From Bacillus manliponensis (lineage in GTDB: Bacteria; Bacillota; Bacilli; Bacillales; Bacillaceae_G): a stretch of DNA of 64,000 nt. Shown piece by piece: positions 26,799 through 34,551 of this stretch; positions within the stretch are counted from its first letter, which is position 1, and each line of letters opens with the position of its first letter. Location: NCBI RefSeq assembly GCF_000712595.1, contig NZ_JOTN01000011.1, positions 62,001 to 126,000 on the forward strand, given 5' to 3'. The position numbers and the translations under genes are program-made. The notes beneath the pieces are model-generated. The model did not search any database and was not told where the DNA came from. It saw nothing but the letters and a program-made list of their open reading frames with translations.

Positions 26799-26865
26799 CC
26801 TTTACGCTACTATTTCAGAAAACGAATCGTTTGTCAACGCGGCGTACATATGGACCGCAATACAG

Positions 26866-26961
26866 CTATCCATTCCACCATTTTATAATTAACAAAATAA
26901 CAATTATCCAAAATGGAGCGACAAGTAATAAACCAAACAAACAGCCTTTGAAAAATTTCAT
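26866..26961 (-). CDS. 31-residue single-pass membrane peptide
   Basis: A short ORF between parE and the YneT-like gene. Its product starts MKFFKGCLFGLLLVAPFWII, continues as a hydrophobic helix and ends in KWWNG. GAGGG lies seven bases before the ATG, and a terminator follows about 70 bases later. A positive N-terminus, one long helix and a short tryptophan-flanked C-terminus are typical of small membrane proteins. I recognise no family. No other gene is visible in the 26659-27044 gap. Confidence 0.55.
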   Translation of the reverse strand: MKFFKGCLFGLLLVAPFWIIVILLIIKWWNG

Positions 26962-27044
26962 GTGATTCCCTCATCTACCTATTATGTATCATAAAACAAC
27001 TTATGTAGCGGCCACTAGAGCGAATTCCACAATGATTTTCATTT

Positions 27045-27458
27045 CTACTTTGTCATTGCATGTTCTACTTTAATGCAACGATCCATAATAACAGTATGTC
27101 CTTTTTCTTTTAAAAATTGGTATGTCTCTTCATCTTGTACGCCTGACTGCGCCCAAAATACATCTGCGTCTATTAACACAAACTCTTTCGCTACATCCAT
27201 TAAAAACTCTGAACGACGAAATACGTTCACGATATCAACATGTTCTGTAATTTCTTCTAATGATTTTACTGCTTTTTCTCCTAATACTGCGTCTACTTTC
27301 GGATTCACAGGAATAATGCGATAACCAGCATCTTGCATCGCTTTTGATACCATATATGATGTACGTTCTGGATTATCCGATAACCCAACAACTGCAATCG
27401 TTTTGCTTTCCTTTAAAATTCCACCAATTTCCGAACGAGTTGGATTTGTAATTGTCAT
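27045..27458 (-). CDS. CoA-binding domain protein (YccU/YneT-like)
   Basis: A 137-residue single-domain Rossmann-fold protein of the CoA_binding_2 family. The nucleotide-binding strand-loop is IAVVGLSDNPERTSYMVSKA (residues 21-40), followed by YRIIPVNPKV and the C-terminal KEKGHTVIMDRCIKVEH. Members bind CoA, but the physiological role is not settled. The neighbourhood of this gene, parE/parC and plsY matches the yneS-yneT-parE-parC order of B. subtilis, here with other genes inserted between yneT and plsY. Confidence 0.88.
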   Translation of the reverse strand: MTITNPTRSEIGGILKESKTIAVVGLSDNPERTSYMVSKAMQDAGYRIIPVNPKVDAVLGEKAVKSLEEITEHVDIVNVFRRSEFLMDVAKEFVLIDADVFWAQSGVQDEETYQFLKEKGHTVIMDRCIKVEHAMTK

Positions 27459-27492
27459 ATGTAACCCCTCCTATCTTTTCAGTATAGCCGAT

Positions 27493-27530
27493 AAAGAAAG
27501 TCTCTTTCAATATGAAAGAGACTTTCTTTA
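27493..27530 (-). terminator. Terminator of the HtrA-like gene
   Basis: The arms AAAGAAAGTCTCTTTCA and TGAAAGAGACTTTCTTT are perfect complements that end at the stop codon of the protease gene. Confidence 0.9.
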
Positions 27531-28751
27531 TTAATTAGAATTTGATGTTAACGTTACAGTCTTCTCCATCTTTTCACCATTTCGGTATAATGTTACTGTC
27601 ATTTTTTCGCCAACTTTTTTCTTTTCATATAAATATTTGCGGAATCCTATCTCATCTTCTACTTTCTGCCCATCGAGCTCTGTAATAATATCATATTGCT
27701 CAATCCCTGCTTTTTCAGCTGGAGACATCGGTGTTACTTGAGCAACCATAATACCACTTGTTACATCTTTTGGTACTTTTAACTGTTCTAAACCAACAGC
27801 TGGAATTTGGTCAATACTGCGATAACTTACTCCCATAAATGGACGCTGCACTTCTCCGAATTGTTCTAGTGAATCCAATACTGGCTTCGCCACATTAATT
27901 GGAATTGCAAAACCAATTCCTTCTACTTCTTGCTGCGCAATTTTACTAGAATTAATCCCGATTACTTCACCATTTTCATTAAACAATGCGCCTCCGCTAT
28001 TACCTGGGTTAATGGCAGCATCTGTTTGAATAACTTGTGCTTGCCAATCTGGTTGTTTATCTCCATTTATATCAACAGGAATTTCACGATCTTTACTACT
28101 AATGATCCCTTCTGTCACACTGCCATCAAACCCTAATGGATTTCCAATTGCAATCGCTGATTCTCCCGCGCGAATTTTATCAGAATCACCTAACGTAGCT
28201 ACTTTCGTTACATGTTCGCCATCAATTTCAATAACAGCTAAATCTAACCACGGATCTTTTCCTACTATTTCAGCAGGGACAACCGTTCCGTCACTTAACT
28301 TAACTTGCAATTTATTTGCACCGTCAACGACGTGATTATTTGTAACAATAAGAGCTTTATTTCCAACTTTTTTATAAATGACACCCGATCCCGTTCCCGC
28401 TTGCGCTTCCTCTACTTGCATCGTAAATGGATCTGCGTTTTGCTGGAAGTTCATGACGCCAACTACTGCTTCTTTTGCTCCTTCGATCATCCCTGGAAGG
28501 TCTGTTGCCCCTTTCGTTTTGTTTACAACTGGAACAACCGTCCCTTCCACTTGTTGATTTCCTTTTGAAAGAATTCCTGTTCCATCCGTCCACGGCATGT
28601 AGGGAGCTACGAAAGTAATTGTTACTGCTCCGATAACTGCACCAACAAATCCTGAAAAGAAATAACCTTTTTTCCCTCGCTGTTTCACCGTTTCCGTTCT
28701 GCTTTCTACTTGATTATTTTCATTCATATTTGGTCCATCATAATATCCCAT
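27531..28751 (-). CDS. HtrA/DegP-like membrane-anchored serine protease
   Basis: A 406-residue protein with an N-terminal cytosolic stretch, one transmembrane helix (YFFSGFVGAVIGAVTITFVA, about residues 29-48), a trypsin-like domain and a C-terminal PDZ domain. The catalytic triad is visible as His in VTNNHVVDGA, Asp in PWLDLAVIEI and Ser in NPGNSGGALFN. The PDZ domain spans about 300-400 (GIMVAQVTPMSPAEKAGI). It should act outside the membrane in protein quality control, like B. subtilis HtrA, HtrB and YyxA (HtrC); which of these it corresponds to is not clear. The ATG at 28751 follows GAGAGGAGATACG. The upstream region carries a pair of TGTGAA-type repeats (28812-28829), and a response regulator gene lies directly behind it. 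Confidence 0.9.
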   Translation of the reverse strand: MGYYDGPNMNENNQVESRTETVKQRGKKGYFFSGFVGAVIGAVTITFVAPYMPWTDGTGILSKGNQQVEGTVVPVVNKTKGATDLPGMIEGAKEAVVGVMNFQQNADPFTMQVEEAQAGTGSGVIYKKVGNKALIVTNNHVVDGANKLQVKLSDGTVVPAEIVGKDPWLDLAVIEIDGEHVTKVATLGDSDKIRAGESAIAIGNPLGFDGSVTEGIISSKDREIPVDINGDKQPDWQAQVIQTDAAINPGNSGGALFNENGEVIGINSSKIAQQEVEGIGFAIPINVAKPVLDSLEQFGEVQRPFMGVSYRSIDQIPAVGLEQLKVPKDVTSGIMVAQVTPMSPAEKAGIEQYDIITELDGQKVEDEIGFRKYLYEKKKVGEKMTVTLYRNGEKMEKTVTLTSNSN

Positions 28752-28811
28752 AATTCGTATCTCCTCTCGTCTCAATTTGTACTTTTAGTATAGTCACACT
28801 TTGTGTCCTTC

Positions 28812-28829
28812 TTGTGAACTCATCGTGAA
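28812..28829 (+). promoter_or_regulatory. TTGTGAA / TCGTGAA direct repeat upstream of the HtrA-like gene
   Basis: Two heptamers lie 11 bases apart on the plus strand, one helical turn, as expected of OmpR-family response-regulator sites. The same heptamer TTGTGAA occurs twice upstream of nrdD (31957-31983). Binding by the regulator encoded at 28903 is a hypothesis. Confidence 0.35.
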
Positions 28830-28902
28830 ATCTAGTTAAAAAAATGTACATTACATTCACTTTAGACAAGAACAGTAAAAATTTTACGCTCTTCAAGCAG
28901 TT

Positions 28903-29580
28903 TTACTCCTCAAATTTATAACCAACACGAATAACTGTACCAATGTGCTTTGCTTTTTCACCAAGCTTATTACGCAATTTTTTTATATGAGTGTCTACAG
29001 TTCGATCATCACCAAAGTAGTCATATCCCCATAGCTGATCGAGTAAATGTTGTCTTGATAATACAATTCCTCTATTCTCCATTAAGTAAAGAAGAAGTTC
29101 AAATTCTTTATGCGTTAACACAATTTCTTCCCCGTCCACCATAACAGTACGTGATAAACGATTTACATCAATTCCTGCGATTGAAAGTGTATTTTCTTCA
29201 GCTTGTCCAACTACACCTTCCGCACGCTTTAATAGTGTTTTCGCACGTGCCACTAACACTTTTGGACTAAACGGCTTCGTCACATATTCATCCGCACCAA
29301 GCTCAAATCCTAATAATGTATCATCTTCATCAGAGCGTGCTGTCAGCATAATAATTGGCACCGCTGATTCTTTTCGAATACGACGACAAACAGACCAGCC
29401 ATCGATTTCTGGTAACATAATATCTAAAATAATTAAATCAATTGTATGTTCAGCAAATAATTGCAATGCTTGCTTGCCGTCTTCAGCTTCCACTACTTCA
29501 AAGCCTTCGTTACGAAAATAATTACTTACAATTTCTCGTAATCTTTGTTCATCTTCCACGAGCAATACTGTTTTATTCAT
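28903..29580 (-). CDS. Orphan OmpR/PhoB-family response regulator
   Basis: A 225-residue two-domain regulator. The receiver domain (about 1-118) has the acidic pair in VEDE, the phospho-acceptor Asp in LIILDIMLPEIDGW (near residue 50), the Thr in MLTAR and the Lys in VTKPFSP. The winged-helix domain (about 130-225) has LTHKEFELLLYLMENRG and WGYDYFGDDRTVDTHIKKLR. No histidine kinase gene is adjacent, so its partner lies elsewhere. The gene starts 14 bases behind nrdG, which suggests co-transcription with nrdDG. The in-frame start six codons upstream overlaps nrdG and is less likely, because GGCGGGGTAGG precedes the ATG at 29580. Confidence 0.92.
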   Translation of the reverse strand: MNKTVLLVEDEQRLREIVSNYFRNEGFEVVEAEDGKQALQLFAEHTIDLIILDIMLPEIDGWSVCRRIRKESAVPIIMLTARSDEDDTLLGFELGADEYVTKPFSPKVLVARAKTLLKRAEGVVGQAEENTLSIAGIDVNRLSRTVMVDGEEIVLTHKEFELLLYLMENRGIVLSRQHLLDQLWGYDYFGDDRTVDTHIKKLRNKLGEKAKHIGTVIRVGYKFEE

Positions 29581-29594
29581 CCTACCCCGCCTTT

Positions 29595-30047
29595 TCACTC
29601 TTTCAATCGAATTATACGTTGGTTCGAACTACCTCGAAATGGAAGTGTTACATCCCTATTTTCTAGTTCAAATCTTCCATCAACTAATACATCTGTATAA
29701 TGTAACAACTCTATCATATCATTATTTTGTGAGCGTTGTATCTCTTCTAACGTATAACCAGTGTAAATCCATAAATTCTTTCCGCTTTCCTTTACCGCTT
29801 TCGCGACTACTTTCACTTCCCTAGCTTGAAAGAAAGGATCTCCACCTGAAAATGTGACATCAGCAACGGGATTCTTTTCAATCTCTTTTATTATTTCACA
29901 ACATGTCATTTCCGTCCCGTTCTTTATATTCCATGACTGCGGATTATGACATCCTTTGCAACGATGCGAACAACCGGAAAAAAAGACGACTGTTCGAAGT
30001 CCTTCTCCATCTACTACGCTATCATGTACAATGTTCATCACCTTCAT
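29595..30047 (-). CDS. nrdG: Anaerobic ribonucleotide reductase activating protein
   Basis: A 150-residue radical-SAM activase. The [4Fe-4S]-binding motif CSHRCKGCHN (CxxxCxxC, residues about 26-33) is present, followed by VTFSGGDPFFQAREV, the SAM-binding GGDP motif. It generates the glycyl radical on NrdD under anaerobic conditions. It overlaps nrdD by four bases, which points to translational coupling. Confidence 0.95.
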   Translation of the reverse strand: MKVMNIVHDSVVDGEGLRTVVFFSGCSHRCKGCHNPQSWNIKNGTEMTCCEIIKEIEKNPVADVTFSGGDPFFQAREVKVVAKAVKESGKNLWIYTGYTLEEIQRSQNNDMIELLHYTDVLVDGRFELENRDVTLPFRGSSNQRIIRLKE

Positions 30048-31888
30048 ATATGATTCACTCGATCCTCTTCTTCATTTCTCTTAGCGTCATTCCATTTTGA
30101 CATGTCCCCAACGAGATAACCGGTAATGCGACGAATTCTTTCTATTTTTTCTTCTTCATCATTTCCACAGTTTGGACATTCCACATTAAGAATACCGCTA
30201 TACCCACAGCACTTACAGCGATCAACAGGATGATTCATAGAACCGTAACCAACCTCATACCGCACCATTGTTTTTACAATTTGTTCTAATGCCTTTAGAT
30301 TATGCACAGCTGCACCACCTAACTCGATATACGTAATATGTCCCCCGTTACATAAAGAATGAAACGGCCCTTCTAATCGAATTTTATCGATTATTTTTAT
30401 TGGATAATAGACAGGAACATGGAACGAATTTGTATAATACTTTCGATCTGTCACACCTCTTATCTCTCCAAACGTAGCACGGTCGTTCTTAACAAATTTT
30501 CCTGATAATCCTTCAGCCGGTGTGGCAATGAGTGAAAAATTCAAATTATATTTTTCAGTCGCCTCATCCATTTTTCTTCTCATATATGTGATAATTTCAT
30601 ATCCAAGTTTCCATGACTCCTCATCTTCACCTTGATGTTTTCCAGTCAAAGCGACTAAACATTCAGCAAGTCCGATAAAACCAATGCTAAGTGTTCCTTG
30701 TTTTAAAATCTCTTCTACATAATCTTCACTCTGTAACTGTTCTCCTCCACGCCAAACGCCTTGTGAATATAAAAACGAAAAGTCTCTCGCCCTTTTCTTC
30801 GATTGGTAGAAAAAACGCTCTAACAATTGTTCTATTGCAATATCTATATAATGATGTAACGCCTTGAAAAATTCCTTCTTTTCCCTATACATTAACGCTA
30901 ATTTAACAAGGTTAATAGAAGTAAACGATAAATTCCCTCTTCCAACTCCCGTTTCTTCTCCATTTACATTCGACATAACCCTTGTACGGCACCCCATGTA
31001 ACACACCTCACTTTCATGTCTACCATCGTAGTGAGCAGCATTAAATGATGCATCTAAAAACGAAAAGTTTGGAAATAACCGCTTAGCTGTCGTTTCTAAC
31101 GCGAGCTGAAATAAATCATAATTCGGATCTTCTTTTTCAAAATTAACTCCTTTTTTCATCTTAAAAATTTGAATCGGAAAAATCGGTGTCTCTCCCTTTC
31201 CTAATCCAGCCTGCGTTGCCTTTAGTAATTGTCTTATTAACAATCTCCCTTCTTTTGTTATATCTGTCCCATAATTAATTGAAATAAACGGGACTTGTCC
31301 TCCTCCTCGGCTATGCATACTATTACAATTATGAATAAATGCTTCACAAGCTTGATACGTGTCCATTTCTGTTTCGTTCCACGCAAAATGTTCTATTTCC
31401 TCTTTTGCTAAAGGATAAGCCCCCAGACGCTTTATATGTCCTTCATATGTTCTTTTTACATACGGTGCTATATCTACATCAAACATTGCAAACGATTGTC
31501 CACCATGCTGCATATTTTGATTCGCTTGGAAAATAATCGCTGCAAGCGCTAAAGCACTTTTAATATTTTGTGGCGGACGCATATAACCATGTCCTGTATG
31601 AAAACCACTTTGTAATAATTGTCCGAGTGGAATTTGCGAACATGTTGTTGTTCCAGTTGCGTAAAAATCTAAATCATGCGGATATAAAATATTTTGCGCT
31701 ATCGCTTCTTTTGTTTGTTCAGATAATAGCTGCTCTATCGCATAAAATTTTGCACTTTCTGATGCAAAACTTCCCATCATTCCCATCGGTGATCTTCCAT
31801 CAACATTTGCATTTTCTTGCATTACATCTTGTTCATTTCCTTTTACAATCGTCGAAAACATCGTCCATAACTCCTCAAATTTCCTCAT
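30044..31888 (-). CDS. nrdD: Class III (anaerobic) ribonucleoside-triphosphate reductase
   Basis: A 614-residue glycyl-radical enzyme that reduces ribonucleoside triphosphates to deoxyribonucleotides without oxygen. The catalytic cysteines lie in ATGTTTCSQIPLG and YMGCRTRVMSN. The C-terminal zinc site is CKCCG...CPNCG and the glycyl-radical loop is RRITGYLVGDMSKWND, with the Gly about 20 residues from the end. No N-terminal ATP-cone domain is present, so length is close to the phage T4 enzyme and shorter than E. coli NrdD (712). The start is uncertain: an in-frame ATG at 31861 (MFSTIVKGNEQ) has a GAGGAG nine bases upstream and is also good. Confidence 0.95.
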   Translation of the reverse strand: MRKFEELWTMFSTIVKGNEQDVMQENANVDGRSPMGMMGSFASESAKFYAIEQLLSEQTKEAIAQNILYPHDLDFYATGTTTCSQIPLGQLLQSGFHTGHGYMRPPQNIKSALALAAIIFQANQNMQHGGQSFAMFDVDIAPYVKRTYEGHIKRLGAYPLAKEEIEHFAWNETEMDTYQACEAFIHNCNSMHSRGGGQVPFISINYGTDITKEGRLLIRQLLKATQAGLGKGETPIFPIQIFKMKKGVNFEKEDPNYDLFQLALETTAKRLFPNFSFLDASFNAAHYDGRHESEVCYMGCRTRVMSNVNGEETGVGRGNLSFTSINLVKLALMYREKKEFFKALHHYIDIAIEQLLERFFYQSKKRARDFSFLYSQGVWRGGEQLQSEDYVEEILKQGTLSIGFIGLAECLVALTGKHQGEDEESWKLGYEIITYMRRKMDEATEKYNLNFSLIATPAEGLSGKFVKNDRATFGEIRGVTDRKYYTNSFHVPVYYPIKIIDKIRLEGPFHSLCNGGHITYIELGGAAVHNLKALEQIVKTMVRYEVGYGSMNHPVDRCKCCGYSGILNVECPNCGNDEEEKIERIRRITGYLVGDMSKWNDAKRNEEEDRVNHI

Positions 31889-31956
31889 CATCTACACCTC
31901 TAACCACATATAGTTTATATACAAAGAAAACTATACAATATGTAGACGCTTTTCAT

Positions 31957-31983
31957 TTGTGAAGAATGTAACATTCTTGTGAA
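31957..31983 (+). promoter_or_regulatory. Pair of TTGTGAA heptamers around a palindrome upstream of nrdD
   Basis: TTGTGAA occurs at 31957-31963 and 31977-31983, 20 bases apart, flanking the palindrome AGAATGTAACATTCT. This looks like an operator for an oxygen- or phospho-regulated factor. It does not match the Fnr consensus. Confidence 0.35.
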
Positions 31984-32112
31984 AGTTTCTTTCATACGAT
32001 GTAAATACATCCACTAAAAAAACAATGTGAATGATATAACTTTGTGCTATAATAAACAGGAAAAACTCTTTTTACCCTTTATCAACACATTTGTATAAAG
32101 GAGACTGAACTT

Positions 32113-32712
32113 ATGCTTACATATATTTTAATTATCGTTGCCTATTTACTTGGCTCAATTCCATTTGCACTAGTAGTGGGGAAAATCGGTTATGGAATTG
32201 ACATTCGTGAGCACGGCAGCGGAAATTTAGGCGGAACAAATACGTTTCGTACATTAGGGAAAAAAGCAGGATTTATCGTAACAATTGCTGATATTTTAAA
32301 AGGAACGTTAGCAACAGCTCTTCCTTTTCTATTTAATCTTGATATCCATCCACTTTGGTTTGGTTTAGCGGCTGTAGTCGGTCACGTATATCCAATTTTT
32401 GCAAAGTTCCGTGGTGGAAAAGCTGTTGCAACTTCAGCAGGTGTTGTACTAGGCTATACCCCGCTTATTTTCTTATTGTTAGCAGCGGTCTTTTTTGGCT
32501 TTCTCTTTACAACAAGATACGTATCTTTATCATCGATGATTACAGCAGTTGCTGCAGTAATTGCCGCTATTGTTTTCAAAGGAACAGATACATTCTACCT
32601 TGTTGCAATCTGCATATTAGCTGCCATTGTCATTTACAGACACCGCGCTAACATTGGACGTATTATAAATAAGACAGAGCCAAAAGCTAATTTGACAAAA
32701 AAACATAAGTAA
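32113..32712 (+). CDS. plsY: Glycerol-3-phosphate acyltransferase PlsY
   Basis: A 199-residue membrane protein with about five transmembrane helices that transfers the acyl group from acyl-phosphate to glycerol-3-phosphate, the first step of phospholipid synthesis. The family motifs are [19 protein letters not shown] (residues about 34-52), [17 protein letters not shown] (about 93-109) and the C-terminal [11 protein letters not shown]. Length fits B. subtilis PlsY (YneS, 193). The ATG follows AAAGGAGACTGAACTT. A terminator separates it from the YneR-like gene downstream. Confidence 0.95.
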   Translation: MLTYILIIVAYLLGSIPFALVVGKIGYGIDIREHGSGNLGGTNTFRTLGKKAGFIVTIADILKGTLATALPFLFNLDIHPLWFGLAAVVGHVYPIFAKFRGGKAVATSAGVVLGYTPLIFLLLAAVFFGFLFTTRYVSLSSMITAVAAVIAAIVFKGTDTFYLVAICILAAIVIYRHRANIGRIINKTEPKANLTKKHK

Positions 32713-32729
32713 ACAGCAATTGACCTCAT

Positions 32730-32780
32730 AACGCAAAAAGAAAACGCAAAGCATATAAATGGCGTCTTTTTGCGTTATTT
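32730..32780 (+). terminator. Terminator of plsY
   Basis: The arms AACGCAAAAAGA and TCTTTTTGCGTT enclose about 23 bases and are followed by ATTTTTT. Confidence 0.75.
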
Positions 32781-32821
32781 TTTATACTTAAAGAAAAAGA
32801 ATTCATCTGGAGGAATACATA

Positions 32822-33112
32822 ATGAACTTATCAGTATCAAAAGAAGCAGCAAATTGGTATAAAGAAGAACTGTTACTACAAGATGGAGACTTCATTCGCT
32901 TCTTCGTTCAATACGGCGGATGTAGCACTGTACAAAAAGGATTGTCACTTGGTCTTCGTAAAGATGCGCCGATGAATGCTTGTGCACAAACAAGCGAAAG
33001 TGGCATTACATTCTTTATTGAAGGCGATGATGAGTGGTACTTTGATGGACATAATTTATCCGTTACTTTTAACGAAGGAGACGAATCTCCGCAGTTCCAT
33101 TACGAAAAATAA
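32822..33112 (+). CDS. HesB/YneR-family protein
   Basis: A 96-residue protein of the Fe-S biosynthesis (HesB/IscA-like) fold in the YneR subgroup: FIRFFVQYGGCSTVQKGLSL and a C-terminal FNEGDESPQFHYEK. It keeps one cysteine in YGGCST but not the CxC of true IscA carriers, so iron-sulfur assembly cannot be assumed. It lies between plsY and the YneP-like gene, as in B. subtilis. CTGGAGGAATACATA provides the ribosome binding site. Confidence 0.85.
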   Translation: MNLSVSKEAANWYKEELLLQDGDFIRFFVQYGGCSTVQKGLSLGLRKDAPMNACAQTSESGITFFIEGDDEWYFDGHNLSVTFNEGDESPQFHYEK

Positions 33113-33142
33113 AAAATGAGCAGCTGAGGCTGCTCGTTTTTT
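33113..33142. terminator. Bidirectional terminator
   Basis: The stem GAGCAGC/GCTGCTC with a T-run on the plus strand, between converging genes. Confidence 0.85.
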
Positions 33143-33560
33143 ATTGTTTCTTTATTTTCTCATATGTTTCATACCATTTCGGATACATCTTCTTAAATGA
33201 GATTGGACGGAAGTTTTCTTTTTTCACGCAAATATTTGTCGTCTCTGCAGTTACACAAAGCTCACCATCACCATTGTAAATTTCATATCCATATACAACG
33301 CGCACAGGATTTACACTATGTACCCATGTTTTCACAATTGCTTTTTCTCCATACCTCATTGCTTTACGGTATGTAATTTGTAAATCTAATACTGGTGATA
33401 CAATTCCATCATTCTCCATCTCAACGTAGGAAAATCCTAATTCACGAATTAATTGTGTGCGACCAAGTTCAAGCCATACTAAATAATTAGCATGGTATAC
33501 GACACCCATTTGGTCTGTTTCTGCATAACGGATATCGATTTCGTGTTCTGCTACAAACAT
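33141..33560 (-). CDS. Acyl-CoA thioesterase, hot-dog fold (YneP/YbgC-like)
   Basis: A 139-residue 4HBT-family protein. RYAETDQMGVVYHANYLVWL (residues 12-31) contains the catalytic-type Asp/His pattern of YbgC thioesterases, and the last third has VVYGYEIYNGDGELCVTAET. It should hydrolyse acyl-CoA thioesters; chain-length preference is unknown. The position next to the YneR-like gene and plsY matches B. subtilis yneP. Confidence 0.9.
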   Translation of the reverse strand: MFVAEHEIDIRYAETDQMGVVYHANYLVWLELGRTQLIRELGFSYVEMENDGIVSPVLDLQITYRKAMRYGEKAIVKTWVHSVNPVRVVYGYEIYNGDGELCVTAETTNICVKKENFRPISFKKMYPKWYETYEKIKKQ

Positions 33561-33730
33561 TTCTCTAGCTCCCTTTCACCTATGTTTCTTTCCCATATCT
33601 TTCATCATAATACAGCAACTCATAAAAGGAAAATAAGAGCCATTCCTCTTTTTATATAAAAAAAACAAAAAATAATTACTATGTATAGCTTCAACCCCTT
33701 GTTTCATACAAACAATTCCAATCATAAGAA

Positions 33731-33759
33731 AAAAAGACTGACAATTGCCAGCCTTTTTT
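33731..33759 (-). terminator. Terminator of tlp
   Basis: The imperfect stem AAAAGACTGACAATTGCCAG/CCTTTTTT (palindromic around CAATTG) lies 20 bases behind the stop codon. The 33561-33730 stretch before it holds no visible gene. Confidence 0.65.
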
Positions 33760-33778
33760 CCTTTCCTTACGTAACATT

Positions 33779-34003
33779 TTACTTTCGATATTGACTCTCT
33801 TCTTTTATTTCCGCTTTCATTTTTTGTATACTTTCTAAGCGATGTTCATTTTTCGCTTCAATTGCTGCACAATCTTGCTCACTTGAATGCGGAATAGCTG
33901 CTTTTGCATCATGAATGTTGTCAATTGTATTTTGCACCATCTCTTGTAACTTTTCAGCGTTATCACTACGATCATCTGGATTTGCTTTATAATGCTCCGC
34001 CAC
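33779..34003 (-). CDS. tlp: Small acid-soluble spore protein Tlp
   Basis: A 74-residue protein with the Tlp core [20 protein letters not shown] (about residues 9-28) and a charged helical C-terminus, as in B. subtilis Tlp (83 aa), a minor spore-core protein made in the forespore. A GTG start at 34003 is chosen: AAGGAGGG lies seven bases upstream, and a longer frame from 34072 would add a hydrophobic segment foreign to the family. It sits between the YneP-like gene and sspN, matching the B. subtilis neighbourhood. Confidence 0.92.
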   Translation of the reverse strand: MAEHYKANPDDRSDNAEKLQEMVQNTIDNIHDAKAAIPHSSEQDCAAIEAKNEHRLESIQKMKAEIKEESQYRK

Positions 34004-34072
34004 TTTCTTTCCCTCCTTTATAAAAGTTACACACAATGCTAGTGTTTGAAAAACAGTACACATTATGTACAA

Positions 34073-34101
34073 AAAAGGAGAATGCTAACATTCTCCTTTT
34101 T
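34073..34101 (-). terminator. Terminator of sspN
   Basis: The arms AAAAGGAGAATG and CATTCTCCTTTT directly follow the stop codon. Confidence 0.9.
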
Positions 34102-34236
34102 TTAACCGTTATCAACAATTGGTTGTTTTCCTGTTTGATCTTGCATTTGCTTCCCTTTATTCCCACCAGCTTTTTTCGACTGTGTTCCAATCTGATTTGG
34201 TGCAAAATCTTTTGAATTCTTTTTTGGATTACCCAT
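34102..34236 (-). CDS. sspN: Small acid-soluble spore protein N
   Basis: A 44-residue protein starting [20 protein letters not shown] and ending [18 protein letters not shown], matching the SspN family of forespore-made minor spore proteins (48 aa in B. subtilis). The ATG at 34236 follows AAGGAGGCGATAT. Fully bounded by inverted repeats on both sides. Confidence 0.93.
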   Translation of the reverse strand: MGNPKKNSKDFAPNQIGTQSKKAGGNKGKQMQDQTGKQPIVDNG

Positions 34237-34252
34237 AAATATATCGCCTCCT

Positions 34253-34281
34253 TTCGATTAGTATCATACTAATCGAAAAGA
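34253..34281 (-). terminator. Terminator of the FbpB-like gene, next to the sspN ribosome binding site
   Basis: The arms TTTCGATTAGTA and TACTAATCGAAA are perfect complements. On the minus strand the hairpin ends only five bases before AGGAGG of sspN, with no T-run, so it may act as an mRNA end or as a leader hairpin of sspN. Confidence 0.6.
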
Positions 34282-34425
34282 CTATTCAGCTTGTTTGAAA
34301 AGCTGCATTTCATATCTCTTTTCAATACGTTCTTCTATCCGTTCAATTGCATCACGATCGCTTAGTAATTGCCTTTTATTCTCCCTCACAAGCTCTTCAA
34401 ATGTTTTTCGTCGATTTCTTCTCAT
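34282..34425 (-). CDS. FbpB-like small basic protein
   Basis: A 47-residue basic protein, MRRNRRKTFEELVRENKRQL, followed by DRDAIERIEERIEKRYEM. I recognise this pattern (KxFEELVxENKxxL...IExIExRIExK) as the Fur-regulated basic protein B family, which in B. subtilis helps the FsrA small RNA in the iron-sparing response. No convincing Fur box was found upstream, so iron control here is not supported by sequence. AAGGGTG precedes the ATG at 34425. Confidence 0.7.
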   Translation of the reverse strand: MRRNRRKTFEELVRENKRQLLSDRDAIERIEERIEKRYEMQLFKQAE

Positions 34426-34517
34426 TATGTGTTCACCCTTTCTCTGTCTTATTATGTAGTATGAGCAAATTCCAAAAACCTTAATCGGATTTATTAGAAA
34501 ATTTTAAGAAATAAAAA

Positions 34518-34545
34518 ACAAGCAAGGATTCTTACCTCGCTTGTC
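34518..34545 (-). terminator. Terminator of the thioredoxin-like gene
   Basis: An imperfect stem ACAAGCAAGG/CCTCGCTTGT with T-rich sequence following on the minus strand. Confidence 0.65.
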
Positions 34546-34551
34546 AAAAAG

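Noticed and set aside
27001-27030. A short GC-richer stretch GCGGCCACTAGAGCGAATTC with restriction-site-like sequence
   Set aside because: It looks like cloning-vector sequence at first, but it lies in an unbroken intergenic region and is too short to support an assembly artefact.
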